The notes below the pieces were generated by a model. It had not been told where the DNA came from, did no database searches, and saw only the letters and a program-made list of their open reading frames with translations. A stretch of 64,000 nucleotides of DNA, taken from the NCBI GenBank assembly GCA_002270565.1, contig NQMI01000086.1, positions 133,326 through 197,325 on the forward strand. Direction: 5' to 3'. Below, one piece after another: positions 63,781 through 64,000 of the stretch. Origin of the DNA: Stenocarpella maydis (Eukaryota; Ascomycota; Sordariomycetes; Diaporthales; Diaporthaceae). Position 1 is the stretch's first letter; the number at the start of each line of letters is the position of its first letter. The position numbers and the translations under genes were made by a program.

Positions 63781-64000
63781 TGTTAAACGGAACCGCTCAG
63801 CAGGGCGTTGGTACTCCGTGCAAGGAGTTACCCTAGACTTCGTTGTAAGGAGTTACCTTAGACTTCCTAGCAAGGAGTTACCCTAGACTTGCGAGTCAGG
63901 CGATTTTCGCTAAGTACGCCCAGTGCGTGCGTGACGCAAGATGAGTTTGGTGGCCGTGAGTCGATTATTTTGGCCTGCATTTGCACCTTAATTCAGACCT
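63781..64000 (+). mobile_element. LTR, subtype 2, copy D (partial, runs off window)
   Basis: Begins TGTTAAACGGAACCGCTCAG and is the reverse complement of LTR B from its high end, including three minisatellite copies. The remainder lies beyond the right edge. It directly follows the gag-like ORF. Confidence 0.75.

Larger units (their letters stand above)
47641..64000. repeat. AT-rich, RIP-degraded block of nested mobile elements
   Basis: From about 47.65 kb composition shifts to strongly AT-rich with dense TA-containing words, while short islands (LTRs, parts of the repeats) keep normal GC. Recognisable transposon frames contain many TAA and TAG codons where CAA, CAG or TGG are expected, and Asn or Ile where Asp or Val/Thr are expected: C-to-T and G-to-A changes as caused by repeat-induced point mutation. 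Segments without assignable content are 47641-48190, 48480-48914, 49398-49789, 53760-54120, 55500-56515, 56728-57138, 57360-57870 and 59623-61143. Confidence 0.85.

Overview
The window reads as nuclear DNA of a filamentous ascomycete (Pezizomycotina, most likely a Sordariomycete). The evidence is short 50-220 bp introns with GT donors, AG acceptors and CTAAC/CTGAC-like branch sites; fungal-specific families (GT69, HsbA-like, DUF6923, DUF3112-type 7TM, HIR1, BBE-type oxidoreductase); and an AT-rich block in which transposon frames carry many TAA/TAG stops, as left by repeat-induced point mutation (RIP). All introns and domains were assigned by eye, so splice sites are models.

Layout. 1-15.1 kb is ordinary GC-rich genic sequence on the + strand: the 3' part of a flavin-containing monooxygenase, an intron-free protein with a divergent MIF4G (eIF4G-middle-like) domain, a GT69/CAP59 glycosyltransferase, a 95-residue lysine/alanine-rich H1-tail-like protein with a 5'UTR intron, and the histone chaperone subunit HIR1. 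16-25.4 kb is an oxidase/cell-surface block: a bicovalent-type FAD oxidoreductase, a very large (about 1,752 aa) secreted protein (signal peptide, seven Ig/cadherin-like repeats, Ser/Thr-rich stalk, DUF6923-like propeller), and a convergent single-pass membrane protein. 25.4-30.4 kb holds a long quiet stretch and an unrecognised multi-exon gene with VQPE-type repeats. 30.4-45.2 kb is mainly minus-strand: an RBR E3 ligase, a pectin methylesterase, an MFS anion:cation-symporter-type transporter, a broken PIF1-like helicase (+), an HsbA-like secreted protein and a DUF3112-type seven-helix membrane protein.

From about 47.6 kb to the end the sequence changes abruptly into an AT-rich, RIP-scarred graveyard of nested mobile elements. 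It contains a complete 1,932 bp pogo/Fot1-type DNA transposon with matching TIRs and TA target-site duplication, Ty3/gypsy polymerase and integrase relics on opposite strands, four related LTRs of two subtypes in mixed orientation (one subtype with an internal 23-24 bp tandem repeat), two inverted copies of a coiled-coil element-borne ORF, an unidentified degenerate minus-strand frame of about 450 codons, and inverted copies of a repeat that carries telomere-type (CCCTAA) hexamers.

Functionally the genic part mixes chromatin/translation housekeeping (HIR1, H1-like protein, MIF4G) with environment-facing genes (surface giant, pectinesterase, HsbA-like, MFS, 7TM, two flavoenzymes), as often seen in plant- or litter-associated fungi next to repeat-rich compartments. 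No single new defence or biosynthetic system is evident. The most distinctive items are the surface giant, the RBR ligase whose usual RING2 catalytic His is Tyr, the divergent MIF4G protein, and the unidentified element at 54-55.5 kb. Assembly gaps lie at 27912-27917 and 56516-56727, with a single N at 60692.
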